NCBI GenBank assembly: GCA_937863205.1
Contig: CALMGA010000359.1
Span: 4,616 to 9,910 of the forward strand
DNA length: 5,295 nt
Reading direction: 5' to 3'
DNA from: an uncultured Beijerinckiaceae bacterium
GTDB lineage: Bacteria > Pseudomonadota > Alphaproteobacteria > Rhizobiales > Beijerinckiaceae
A program made the position numbers and the translations under genes. Below the pieces are notes generated by a model. That model was not told the DNA's origin. It made no database searches and was given only the letters and a program-made list of their open reading frames with translations. Positions 1 through 5,270 of this stretch are shown piece after piece. Every line of letters begins with the position of its first letter. Within the stretch, counting starts at the first letter, position 1.

Positions 1-73
1 AACTCCGACTGCCGACCGCGCCTGGATCAATCAGAACGCGGCCGGGATGACGTTGGTGGCGGTTCTATTGCCC

Positions 74-586
74 TCACCTCCCTTCCAACAGAGTGAGATC
101 GTCGGCGGCGGGTGTGTCAGCACCCGTCTCCCCGCCGTTTGCGTCATCAGCGCCTTTCAGCGACCAATGAGCAACCCCGTTGATCCTCACGGACTTGAAG
201 CGCCCATCGCGCGACAAGGAGGATGACAAATTCGTTTGAGGGTCGTTGCCGGCGACTTGCGCGCCCCTCTGCCTGACAAGCGGCACTAGAATATTGATCG
301 GTGTCGGACCATTTTCATAAATTACATGGAATGCAGCGTCACTTTGCGAGGGTTGCTTCGCCTCTGTAAATTTAGCCCAGTTATGCAGCAGCCCAGATTG
401 AGGGGGTTGCACGCTAGAATGAAGCGACCTAGGCATCGGAGGCATACCTACCGATCCCTCAAGCTCGCCGATCGCGTTTTCTAGCACCTTGAGTGCTCGC
501 CAATCCTCATTGGCTTCCAAACGCGATAGGCAACCCGCGCGCAACGCGCGAAGGCTGGAAACGACTGATGTGTCCTCGCTGCTCAT
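74..586 (-). CDS. Small protein with C-terminal winged-helix (HARE-HTH-like) domain
   Basis: An intact 170-residue protein of unknown function, read from ATG at 586 to TGA at 76-74. I chose this start because GAGGA lies about 8 nt upstream; a TTG at 601 in the same frame has no ribosome site. Residues ~83-145 look like one small winged-helix domain: helix 'AAFHVIYENG', a second helix 'INILVPLVRQRG', then 'NLSSSLSRDGRF' and a strand pair ending 'VAHWSLKG'. The pattern of a loop, 'L..L.RD.RF' and a terminal 'W.L' resembles HARE-HTH/restriction-associated winged helices (family knowledge recalled, not searched). Residues ~20-45 form a charged amphipathic helix with 'LEANEDWRALKVLENAI'; a low-complexity linker follows and an acidic Ala/Asp/Gly tail ends the protein. 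No membrane segment or signal peptide is seen. DNA or partner binding is an inference. It has no operon partner in the window. Confidence 0.72.
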   Translation of the reverse strand: MSSEDTSVVSSLRALRAGCLSRLEANEDWRALKVLENAIGELEGSVGMPPMPRSLHSSVQPPQSGLLHNWAKFTEAKQPSQSDAAFHVIYENGPTPINILVPLVRQRGAQVAGNDPQTNLSSSLSRDGRFKSVRINGVAHWSLKGADDANGGETGADTPAADDLTLLEGR

Positions 587-609
587 GCTCAGCTTCCTCA
601 AGCTAAAGG

Positions 610-638
610 AGCATAGAGCACGTCAATGGCATCGTCAA
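610..638 (-). promoter_or_regulatory. Sigma70-type promoter of the winged-helix gene
   Basis: Reading the minus strand, TTGACG (638-633) is followed after exactly 17 nt by TATGCT (615-610). This is a near-consensus -35/-10 pair at ideal spacing. A start site near 603 would give a leader of under 20 nt that still includes the GAGGA ribosome site of the gene starting at 586. Confidence 0.6.
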
Positions 639-649
639 ACCGCCGTCAA
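621..649 (-). repeat. Three phased TTGACG direct repeats over the promoter
   Basis: CGTCAA (TTGACG on minus) occurs at 621-626, 633-638 and 644-649, with periods of 12 and 11 bp, close to one helical turn. The middle copy is the proposed -35 box; one copy lies in the spacer and one just upstream. Phased hexamers on one face of the helix could be a regulator-binding array, or simply alternative -35 boxes. The repeats are seen directly; the role is inferred. Confidence 0.45.
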
Positions 650-1087
650 TGCAACTCTGTCAGCGAAGCCAACTTAGGATGCGACTCCGTCATTCCGGTA
701 AACTGACCGACAATGGCATTTTTGACGGCGCTTCAGATTTCAAACTGAGGCACTACCCGATCTCGAATCCTGTCGCTTCCGCCACTCGAGATGTGCTTTG
801 ATGACCATCGGCGTCTTGAGGGGCGCCGTTCAGGGTGTCGGCGCCGCTTTGGAGGAGAGCGCCGCGCTTGCCGTGCTCGATCGCGTTTTGCGCGGCGCCG
901 AGCGATCCAGGGCCTTCGCGTTCTGCGCCACAACCGTCGTCGATGCCGCCCATGCCGCCCATGCCGTGCGCAGCCAGCCGCGCAACGCGTGGACGCAGGA
1001 ACCCGATCTGCGATCCTGACGGGAGACGTATGAGCGCCGACCGGCGCTGCGGCGGTGAACGTCCGTCTTCGGGCGGCACGGGTGAGG
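650..1087. other. Stretch without a recognisable gene
   Basis: Several frames stay open here on both strands, as expected for GC-rich DNA. None has a ribosome site at its start, and no translated segment resembles a family I know. One plus frame from ATG 798 reads to 1019 with GC-rich third positions ('GVGAALEESAALAVLDRVL'), so a decayed coding remnant is possible, but the opposite strand is equally plausible. A 9-bp tandem repeat lies at 942-968. Confidence 0.5.
942..968. repeat. 9-bp tandem repeat, three copies
   Basis: The unit CATGCCGCC occurs as gATGCCGCC (942-950), CATGCCGCC (951-959) and CATGCCGtg (960-968). The middle copy is exact; the outer two differ at one and two positions. It sits in the stretch without a recognisable gene and may be a simple slippage product. 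Confidence 0.75.
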
Positions 1088-1234
1088 CTACCGCGTCGCA
1101 AACTCGACGTTCAACGCCTCGCCGAGCGACAGGACGTAGGCCTTCGCCGGCTCCGGCGGGTCGCCGGCAAGGACCATCGCAGCCGCGCGCAGACCACCCA
1201 GCCGGGCGATGCTACGAACCGGTATTTTCGGCCG
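1088..1234 (-). pseudogene. Unidentified C-terminal gene fragment
   Basis: The minus strand is open for 48 codons from just after a TGA (1237-1235) to TAG at 1090-1088. It reads smoothly as protein, including 'AAAMVLAGDPPEPAKAYVLS' and 'LGEALNVEFATR' at its end, with mostly G/C third positions (GTC, GCC, GGC, CTG, GAG). There is no credible start: the only ATG, codon 20, lacks a ribosome site. It looks like the 3' end of a gene whose front is gone. Its upstream edge coincides with the start of the plus-strand LysR tail near 1220, which suggests a rearrangement joint. I do not recognise the family. It could also be a chance open frame. Confidence 0.25.
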
Positions 1235-1327
1235 TCACCCGCCGCGCCGAGCCAGGTTCGGGTGTTCCTCGACTTTTTGCAACGAAAGTTCGGCCGAGTG
1301 CCCTACTGGAAGTCAGGGCTCGCCTGA
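1220..1327 (+). pseudogene. LysR-type regulator, C-terminal remnant
   Basis: The last ~35 codons before TGA at 1325-1327 read 'RYFRPSPAAPSQ' followed by 'VRVFLDFLQRKFG' and 'VPYW' near the end. This matches the typical tail of LysR-family regulators: a 'YPP.R..SPRVR.FVDFL..RFG..PYW' pattern at the end of the effector-binding domain (recalled family knowledge). The frame stays open further upstream, but I see no other LysR feature there: no helix-turn-helix and no 'GLGI...P' segment. Only the 3' end therefore survives, about a tenth of the usual ~300 residues. LysR regulators often control neighbouring catabolic genes, so this may be the former regulator of a pathway here, but that is a guess. 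Confidence 0.55.
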
Positions 1328-1495
1328 CCCCGTTGCTGACCAGGCCTCGACCAAAGGCCGAACCTTCGGGCCGACCCTCACGTCCCACGATCAGGAACAG
1401 GAGGGATGCGGCCCAGCCGGCAAGGTGGGCGCATGGCAACGCTCATCGAGTCCTGGTCGATGCGCGTATCGGATCGCGACGACCTCGCGCCAGCA

Positions 1496-1531
1496 AGCTC
1501 GTGCCAGTCACCGCGTGACCTGACACGAGCT
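1496..1531 (-). terminator. Long hairpin just past oxd, possible terminator
   Basis: AGCTCGTG (1496-1503) and CACGAGCT (1524-1531) are perfect 8-bp arms. Inside them GTCAC (1507-1511) pairs with GTGAC (1515-1519) across a CGC loop, and a further 2 bp pair if one mismatch and one bulge are allowed, giving about 15 bp. It begins 21 nt beyond the oxd stop codon, where a terminator belongs. There is no U-run after it on the minus strand (next bases TTGCTGG), so it may instead act as a 3' stabilising hairpin or work with Rho. Confidence 0.45.
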
Positions 1532-1552
1532 CGTTTCATGATGCGCCGGTCA

Positions 1553-2662
1553 TCAAGCCACGATGGCCTGCATACCCGTCGATGCGCTGACCGCCTGTTC
1601 CGCTCCGGGCGCGACGCCTCTGAGTAGGCCAGTTTGCGGATGGCAGTTGGTGTACTCGAAATACTGGTTCGAGGCGTCGAAGACCGAAACCTCGTGGTAG
1701 AGCGTCAGCTCCTTGAATTTCCTCGCCAGCTTCGTGAACGTGACGAAGATCGACAGGTGAGTGTGGTGAGACTCCGCCCAGGTCTCAAGCTTGGACATCG
1801 ATCGCCAGAGGCTGACGCCAAAGCCACGGTCCTCGATATGACCTGCTTCATCCATGTGGTAGCAGTAGCGGTTCGTGTAGCAGCCGACTTCGAGACCATT
1901 GTCGCGCAGGTAGTTCATGCCTTCCAGCAGCACGGGCTGGATCTTGTCGAACCAGGTGTCCCGCTCCTCGCCTTGGGTCTTGCTCCAGTCCTCCCCGGAC
2001 CGGATCAGCGTCAGGTTGTCGTGACCATCGATGATCACGCGACCGCCGAGGGCGGGGTTGCCCTGCCGCACGGTAAGTTCACCCTTCGGATCGAGAACAT
2101 CCGTCTGCGAGAGCGGCAGACGGTCACGCATCGAGCCCCAATAGCCGTGCTCGATGATCGGCTCGCTCATGGAACCCATCAGCAGGCTGACGCCTTCGAG
2201 CGGCCCATAGTCGTGCGTGTAGATCGTCTCGAACTGCTCCATGCGCGGACGCAGGATCTCGCGAAAATAGCCGAGACCTTCTTCGAGGCGCTCGTCGGCC
2301 GCCCACCAGTCGGCGCCCGCCGGACTGCTGTTCCAACGATCGTATTTCTCCAGATCGGTCCAGTACGCGACGGCGATGAGGTTGAGGTAGCCTTGCCCGT
2401 CGACCTGCTGCACGAGGTCGTGCCGGGCTGGTCCGTCCGGCTGCGCGAAGCTTGCGCAGATGGTCCGGTAAGCCGCACAGGCACGAGCCTTCATCTCGTC
2501 GCCCTTCGACTGCACGCCGAAATAGGCCATGACCATGTTCTCGATCGAGGCATCCCCGCGTGCCGAGTACATCGGCACCGCCGGCTGCCAGGTGTCGCTG
2601 ACGCGGCGCGTCCTCGTGCGCGGGCAGCGCAGGTGGCTCGGAATTGAAGAATCGAGTTCCAT
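1553..2662 (-). CDS. oxd: Aldoxime dehydratase (haem-dependent)
   Basis: Dehydrates aldoximes to nitriles in the cytoplasm, using ferrous haem b bound directly by the substrate nitrogen. The protein is 369 residues from ATG 2662, which has GGAG 7 nt upstream; an in-frame TTG at 2680 would overlap that site and is less likely. The start 'MELDSSIPSHLRCPRT' matches the family's N-terminus (for example OxdA of Pseudomonas). Recognisable blocks are 'MAYFGVQ', 'GLGYFREI', 'EHGYWGSMRDR', 'NLTLIRSG', 'LRDNG', 'WAESHHTHLSIFVTF' and 'LYHEVSV'. By recalled alignment to OxdA/OxdRE, the proximal haem ligand His299 is His302 here, and Arg178, Ser219 and His320 are Arg181, Ser222 and His323; all four fall at one constant offset. 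Length slightly exceeds the ~350 norm because of an Ala/Ser-rich tail. No frameshift or internal stop. Substrate class (aliphatic or aryl) cannot be told. The usual nitrile-degrading partners are absent from the window. Confidence 0.95.
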   Translation of the reverse strand: MELDSSIPSHLRCPRTRTRRVSDTWQPAVPMYSARGDASIENMVMAYFGVQSKGDEMKARACAAYRTICASFAQPDGPARHDLVQQVDGQGYLNLIAVAYWTDLEKYDRWNSSPAGADWWAADERLEEGLGYFREILRPRMEQFETIYTHDYGPLEGVSLLMGSMSEPIIEHGYWGSMRDRLPLSQTDVLDPKGELTVRQGNPALGGRVIIDGHDNLTLIRSGEDWSKTQGEERDTWFDKIQPVLLEGMNYLRDNGLEVGCYTNRYCYHMDEAGHIEDRGFGVSLWRSMSKLETWAESHHTHLSIFVTFTKLARKFKELTLYHEVSVFDASNQYFEYTNCHPQTGLLRGVAPGAEQAVSASTGMQAIVA

Positions 2663-2723
2663 CAGGCATCTCCAGGACAAAAATCGAAAAGAACGATTCC
2701 GTCGCCGTTCGTCGGGAACGGCG
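2663..2723 (-). promoter_or_regulatory. oxd leader: ribosome site and 8+8 bp inverted repeat
   Basis: The oxd ribosome site is GGAG at 2673-2670. Further upstream, CGCCGTTC (2703-2710) and GAACGGCG (2716-2723) form a perfect 8-bp inverted repeat with a 5-nt loop, about 40 nt before the start codon. In the transcript this is a stable stem followed, after ~10 nt, by a T-rich stretch (TTCTTTTCGATTTTTG), so it could be an attenuator, the end of the aldehyde dehydrogenase transcript, or a repressor site. I found no clear -35/-10 pair in the 2663-2909 gap. Confidence 0.4.
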
Positions 2724-2867
2724 GGATTTCATGGTCGGCAAGTGCGTAGAGTGCCGCGGACAGTGCAGGCATGAGCCGCAACCGACTGTGAGCAAGCATT
2801 TCTGCCCGTTTCGGCAGTAACAATATCGAGGAAGACTTGACCCGGCTGGATCGCCGGATGCGCGACG

Positions 2868-2903
2868 AGGCTGCCGAAGCTCCCCGAGGTTTCCTGGCAG
2901 CCT
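2868..2903 (-). terminator. Inverted repeat after the aldehyde dehydrogenase stop
   Basis: AGGCTGCC (2868-2875) and GGCAGCCT (2896-2903) are perfect 8-bp arms around a 20-nt loop, starting 6 nt beyond the aldehyde dehydrogenase stop codon. The place fits a terminator, but the loop is long and no U-run follows on the minus strand. If it does terminate, oxd needs its own promoter in the remaining gap. Confidence 0.25.
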
Positions 2904-2909
2904 TGCTGT

Positions 2910-4302
2910 TCAGAGCGCCTCGTTGAGGACCTGCATCTGCGTGAACTCGCGCAAGCCTTCCTCGCCGATCTCGACGCCGATGCCGGATTGCTTCGCGCCC
3001 GGCTGCGGGATATGCGGCCCGAGGTCGATGTGCTGGTTGATCCAGACCGTGCCCGCCTCGAGTTCGAGCGCCACCTTCCTGGCCCGCTCGCGGTTAGCCG
3101 ACCAGACCGAGGCGCCCAGGCCGTAGTTCGTGGCGTTGGCGCGCCTGACGGCATCCTCGACATTCCTGAACTTCAGGATCGGCAGTATCGGGCCGAACTG
3201 CTCCTCGTCCACGAGGCGCGTGCCTTCCGCCATGTCGACCACGATGGTCGGCCGGACGAAATAGCCGGCGCCGTCGGGCACGTCGCCGCCGGCGATGATG
3301 CGGCCGTTCGCACGAGCGTCGGCGAGGTAGCCCTTGACCTTCTCGAACTGCGCCCTGCTGCAGTCCGTCGCCGACGACGGCATCGCGGGCGAGGGCCGAC
3401 AGCGCATCGCAAAGCGCGTCGTACTTGGACTCGTGAACGTAGAGGCGCTTCAAGGCGAGGCACACCTGCCCGCTGTTGAAAAAGGCGCCCTTGAAGATGG
3501 CGGGGGCGACGTCGGCGACGTCCACGTCGTCCAGCACGATGGCCGGATCATTGCCGCCGAGTTCCAGGGAAAGACGCTTCATCGTCTTGGCGGCCGAACT
3601 CATCACTTTCAAACCCGTCGCGGTCGAGCCGGTGAAGGACACCTTCGCCACGTCGGGATGGCCCGTGAGGTAATCGCCGAGGTCGTTCGCGTCTGTGACG
3701 ACCTTGATCACGCCTGCGGCGAGGAGCGGTTGCACGATCTCGCCGAAAAGCAGCGTCGTCAGCGGGGTGGTCGCGGCAGGTTTGAGGACCACGGTGTTGC
3801 CGACCAGCAGGGCCGGTGGAACCTTGAACGCCGTGATCATCAGCGGGAAGTTCTAGGGGATGATGGCAGCCACGACGCCGAGTGGCTTGCGATGGATCTC
3901 GATGCGCCGGCGGTGGCTGTCCTCGATCGTTTCGACCTCGAGGCTGAGTTCTGCGGTGTGCCGGAAGAAGGCGGCGGTGATCTGGATCTCGCCGCAAGCG
4001 TCCGCCAGCGGCTTGCCCTGTTCCAGCGTGAGCAGACGGGCCAACTCGTCACGCCTCGCGTCGATGGCATCGGCGATGGCGATCAGAGCGGCACGCCGTT
4101 CAGGCATCGGCCTCGCTCCCCAGGACGGCTGAGCCGCCCGCGCCGCACGAACGGCGGCGTCGAAATCCTCAAGCGACCCGCGGCTGCAGTTCGCGATGGC
4201 TTGTTCGGTCGCCGGATTCACGACCTCCATCGTGCGGGTACCCTCGACGAGGGCTCCGTCGATAAGCATCTTGTAGACTTTGGCGATATCCAATTCGCCC
4301 AA
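2910..4302 (-). pseudogene. NAD(P)-dependent aldehyde dehydrogenase, broken by amber codon and deletion
   Basis: The family oxidises aldehydes to carboxylates. TTG at 4302 is the start, with AAGGAGG 5 nt upstream. The reading runs 'VNPATEQ', 'PLGVVAAIIP', then TAG at codon 150, then 'NFPLMITAFKVPPALLVGNT', 'VVLKPA', 'FTGSTATG', 'LELGGND' with the general-base Glu (codon 247) and 'FNSGQVCLA' with the catalytic Cys (codon 281). The TAG stands where the family has Trp in 'PWNFP', one base from TGG. After 'VVGDGLQQG' the frame breaks at ~3357-3352 and resumes as 'RAQFEKVKGYLADAR'; the usual 'TQ.GP..N' between them is missing. Inferred loss is 29 nt; adding it back gives exactly 474 codons, a normal family length. 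The C-terminal part 'EEQFGPILP' to 'GAKQSGIGVEIGEEGL' is intact. The truncated 149-residue product would lack the cofactor and catalytic sites. A sequencing error at either lesion cannot be excluded. Confidence 0.9.
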
Positions 4303-4608
4303 GTGCGCCTCCTTTTAGATCCAGCAGAAACCACATCACCGCGGGAACGACCGGCGACGTTCATGATTGCCGGTGCCATCTTCTCATGCGGCGTTCCATA
4401 CGAGCGTGCGACGTGCCGATCGCACGCGACCTGATCCAGCAGTTCCATCGCAGCGGCGCTGGGCTGTCAGGTTGGAGAGCGACCTTGCCGGCTTCACCAA
4501 GCCGCAGGGCCAAAGACCGTCCTCGATTGCATCCGCTGAACGTCAAACCTTCACCTCGTCGACGGCGCGGAACTTGACAGCATGCTTTCCGCTCACGTGA
4601 CGTCTGCT
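4303..4608. other. Upstream region of the aldehyde dehydrogenase gene
   Basis: No intact gene. It holds the AAGGAGG ribosome site (4314-4308), an inverted repeat at 4404-4427 and a 10-bp direct repeat GATCCAGCAG at 4318-4327 and 4433-4442, which may be chance. A minus frame ending in TGA at 4545-4543 with 'VKFRAVDEVKV' looks like a short C-terminal tail, with a stop only ~20 codons upstream; I cannot assign it. I found no convincing sigma70 or sigma54 promoter for the minus strand. Confidence 0.5.
4404..4427. promoter_or_regulatory. 8+8 bp inverted repeat, possible operator
   Basis: GCGTGCGA (4404-4411) and TCGCACGC (4420-4427) are perfect arms separated by 8 bp. Centre-to-centre spacing of 16 bp and a position ~100 nt before the aldehyde dehydrogenase start suit a dimeric regulator, but a transcript hairpin is also possible. 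Confidence 0.35.
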
Positions 4609-4689
4609 TCACGCTTGCCATGACACAAAGAGAAACGGCTCATCGACGAAGGCCCGGAAAGAAGCGCCGGGCGACAGGCGGGAGATCAT
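4609..4689 (-). pseudogene. N-terminal remnant resembling isocitrate lyase/PEP mutase family
   Basis: From ATG 4689 the minus strand reads 'MISRLSPGASFRAFVDEP' and 'FLFV', then 'SWQA' and TGA at 4611-4609. The 'LSPG..FR......P.L.V' pattern resembles the N-terminus of PEP mutase/methylisocitrate lyase-type proteins, which normally continue 'PG.YDA..A'; here it stops exactly there. Codons in this piece are G/C-ending (CGC CTG TCG CCC GGC). The same frame is open back to another ATG at 4764 (51 codons in all), where codons are less biased. If the assignment is right, more than 90% of the gene is missing. The resemblance is short and from memory; it may be a small independent protein or chance. 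Confidence 0.28.
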
Positions 4690-4729
4690 GGACTCGACGC
4701 TTTGCTCCGTGTGCTTTCGCGAAAGGCTA

Positions 4730-4821
4730 TCAGGTGCCCCCAGAAGTTTCCCAATAGGATACATAAATCCGTCGCTTGGTCAACTTCCATCCGGCATAGG
4801 TGTCGATCAGCGCCGAAGAGA
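4730..4821 (-). pseudogene. C-terminal fragment of an unidentified protein
   Basis: Ending in TGA at 4732-4730, the minus strand reads a protein-like tail: 'SSALIDTYAGWKLTKRR' then 'IYVSYWETSGGT'. Upstream of ~4822 the frame enters the leader of the plus-strand transposase and becomes Arg/Ala-rich, so the true gene seems cut there. GGTTCTCCCGCAC begins at 4822 on plus and could be the left end of the insertion sequence, in which case this gene was interrupted by it. Its stop lies 40 nt before the ATG of the next minus-strand remnant (4689), a spacing that would fit an old operon. I do not recognise the family. Confidence 0.3.
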
Positions 4822-4891
4822 GGTTCTCCCGCACGTCCGGTGCTGATCGTGCGGTCGCGCGTCGGTCCTCAGCTCGGGCGAGGGCCTCGCG

Positions 4892-5242
4892 ATGTCGGCC
4901 AGCAATCCGTCCCTGCCCTTGGTCCCCGCCGGCCTGCACGTCGACGAGCTGAAGCTTGATGCGGACCATCCGGTGGTCAAGGTGCGGGGCACCGTGGGCG
5001 AGGCCGTTTGCTCTTCGTGCGGACAGGCTTCGGCGCGGGTGCACAGCTCGTAGCGGCGAACCCTGCAGGACCTGCCCTGGCAGGGTCGGGCGGTGACATG
5101 GCGCCTCCCTGTGCGCCGGTTCCGCTGCCGCCACTGCCCGAGCCGCATCTTCGCCGAGGGCGTGCCGAGCCCCGGTGGTACGAAGGACGGCAGAACCTTG
5201 CTACGCAAGGCATGTAGGTGGTTCGGTCTATATCGGAGCTGA
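4892..5242 (+). pseudogene. ISL3-family transposase, N-terminal zinc-finger fragment with amber codon
   Basis: From ATG 4892 the frame gives 'LPLVPAGLHVDELKLD', 'AVCSSCGQASARVHSS', a TAG at 5051-5053 (codon 54), then 'RRTLQDLPWQGRAVTWRLP', 'VRRFRCRHCPSRIFAE', ending at TGA 5240-5242. This is the zinc-ribbon N-terminus of ISL3-type transposases: a CxxC pair (Cys40, Cys43), 'RVHSRYRRTL.DLPW.GR.V...L.VRRF.C', a second CxxC (Cys79, Cys82) and 'RIFAE'. The amber codon stands where the family usually has Tyr. Similarity stops after about codon 92 ('EGVP'); the following codons do not resemble the family, and the helix-turn-helix and DDE domains (about 300 more residues) are absent. No usual ribosome site precedes the ATG. 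It is a dead fragment and marks this end of the window as mobile-element DNA. Confidence 0.8.
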
Positions 5243-5270
5243 CGCGAAGTAGCGGGATGTATCGGAGATG
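5229..5270. repeat. Two direct copies of TNTATCGGAGNTG
   Basis: TATCGGAG occurs at 5231-5238 and 5260-5267, inside 13-bp units that match at 11 positions and lie 29 bp apart. Spaced direct repeats of this kind are found near the ends of some insertion sequences (for example the IS21 family), and the DNA here follows the point where the ISL3 fragment loses similarity. The element itself would lie beyond the window, so this stays a suggestion. Confidence 0.3.

Noticed and set aside
753..1079. Minus-strand frame containing 'HGMGGMGGI', recalling the GroEL C-terminal tail
   Set aside because: The motif comes from the 9-bp tandem repeat at 942-968 read on the minus strand; nothing else in the frame resembles a chaperonin.
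835..1518. Plus-strand open frame (227 codons) rich in Pro, Arg and Ala
   Set aside because: It shows the composition of out-of-frame GC-rich DNA, overlaps the LysR tail in another frame and lacks a ribosome site.
1433..1627. Plus-strand frame from ATG 1433 ('MATLIESWSMRVSDRDDL') with AAGGTGG 4 nt upstream
   Set aside because: It runs through the 1496-1531 hairpin and into the 3' end of oxd in antisense, and becomes Arg/Ser-rich; at most a chance start.
1634..2647. Long plus-strand open frame (337 codons) opposite oxd
   Set aside because: It is antisense to a clearly recognised gene. Its composition (Val, Arg and His rich) is what the reverse complement of a GC-rich gene gives, and no family is recognisable.
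2124..2732. Minus-strand frame beginning 'MKSRRSRRTATESFF' at 2732 that overlaps the oxd start
   Set aside because: No ribosome site, and downstream it is a frame-shifted Arg/Ala-rich shadow of oxd. A leader peptide was considered, but there is no evidence for coupling.
3334..4434. Plus-strand open frame (366 codons) across the aldehyde dehydrogenase
   Set aside because: It is antisense to recognised aldehyde dehydrogenase blocks. It is open only because of biased codon use on the other strand, and has no ribosome site or family resemblance.
4218..4448. Minus-strand frame 'MELLDQVACDRHVARSYGTP...' over the aldehyde dehydrogenase start
   Set aside because: It overlaps the well-supported gene start and its perfect ribosome site in another frame, and has no ribosome site of its own.
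4714..4725. 12-bp palindrome CTTTCGCGAAAG
   Set aside because: Short, isolated and within a possible coding remnant; not enough to call a binding site.
3853..5053. Amber recoding (TAG read as an amino acid) as a feature of this organism
   Set aside because: The two in-frame TAGs stand for different residues, both genes have independent damage (frameshift, truncation), and no suppressor tRNA is visible. Ordinary decay is simpler.
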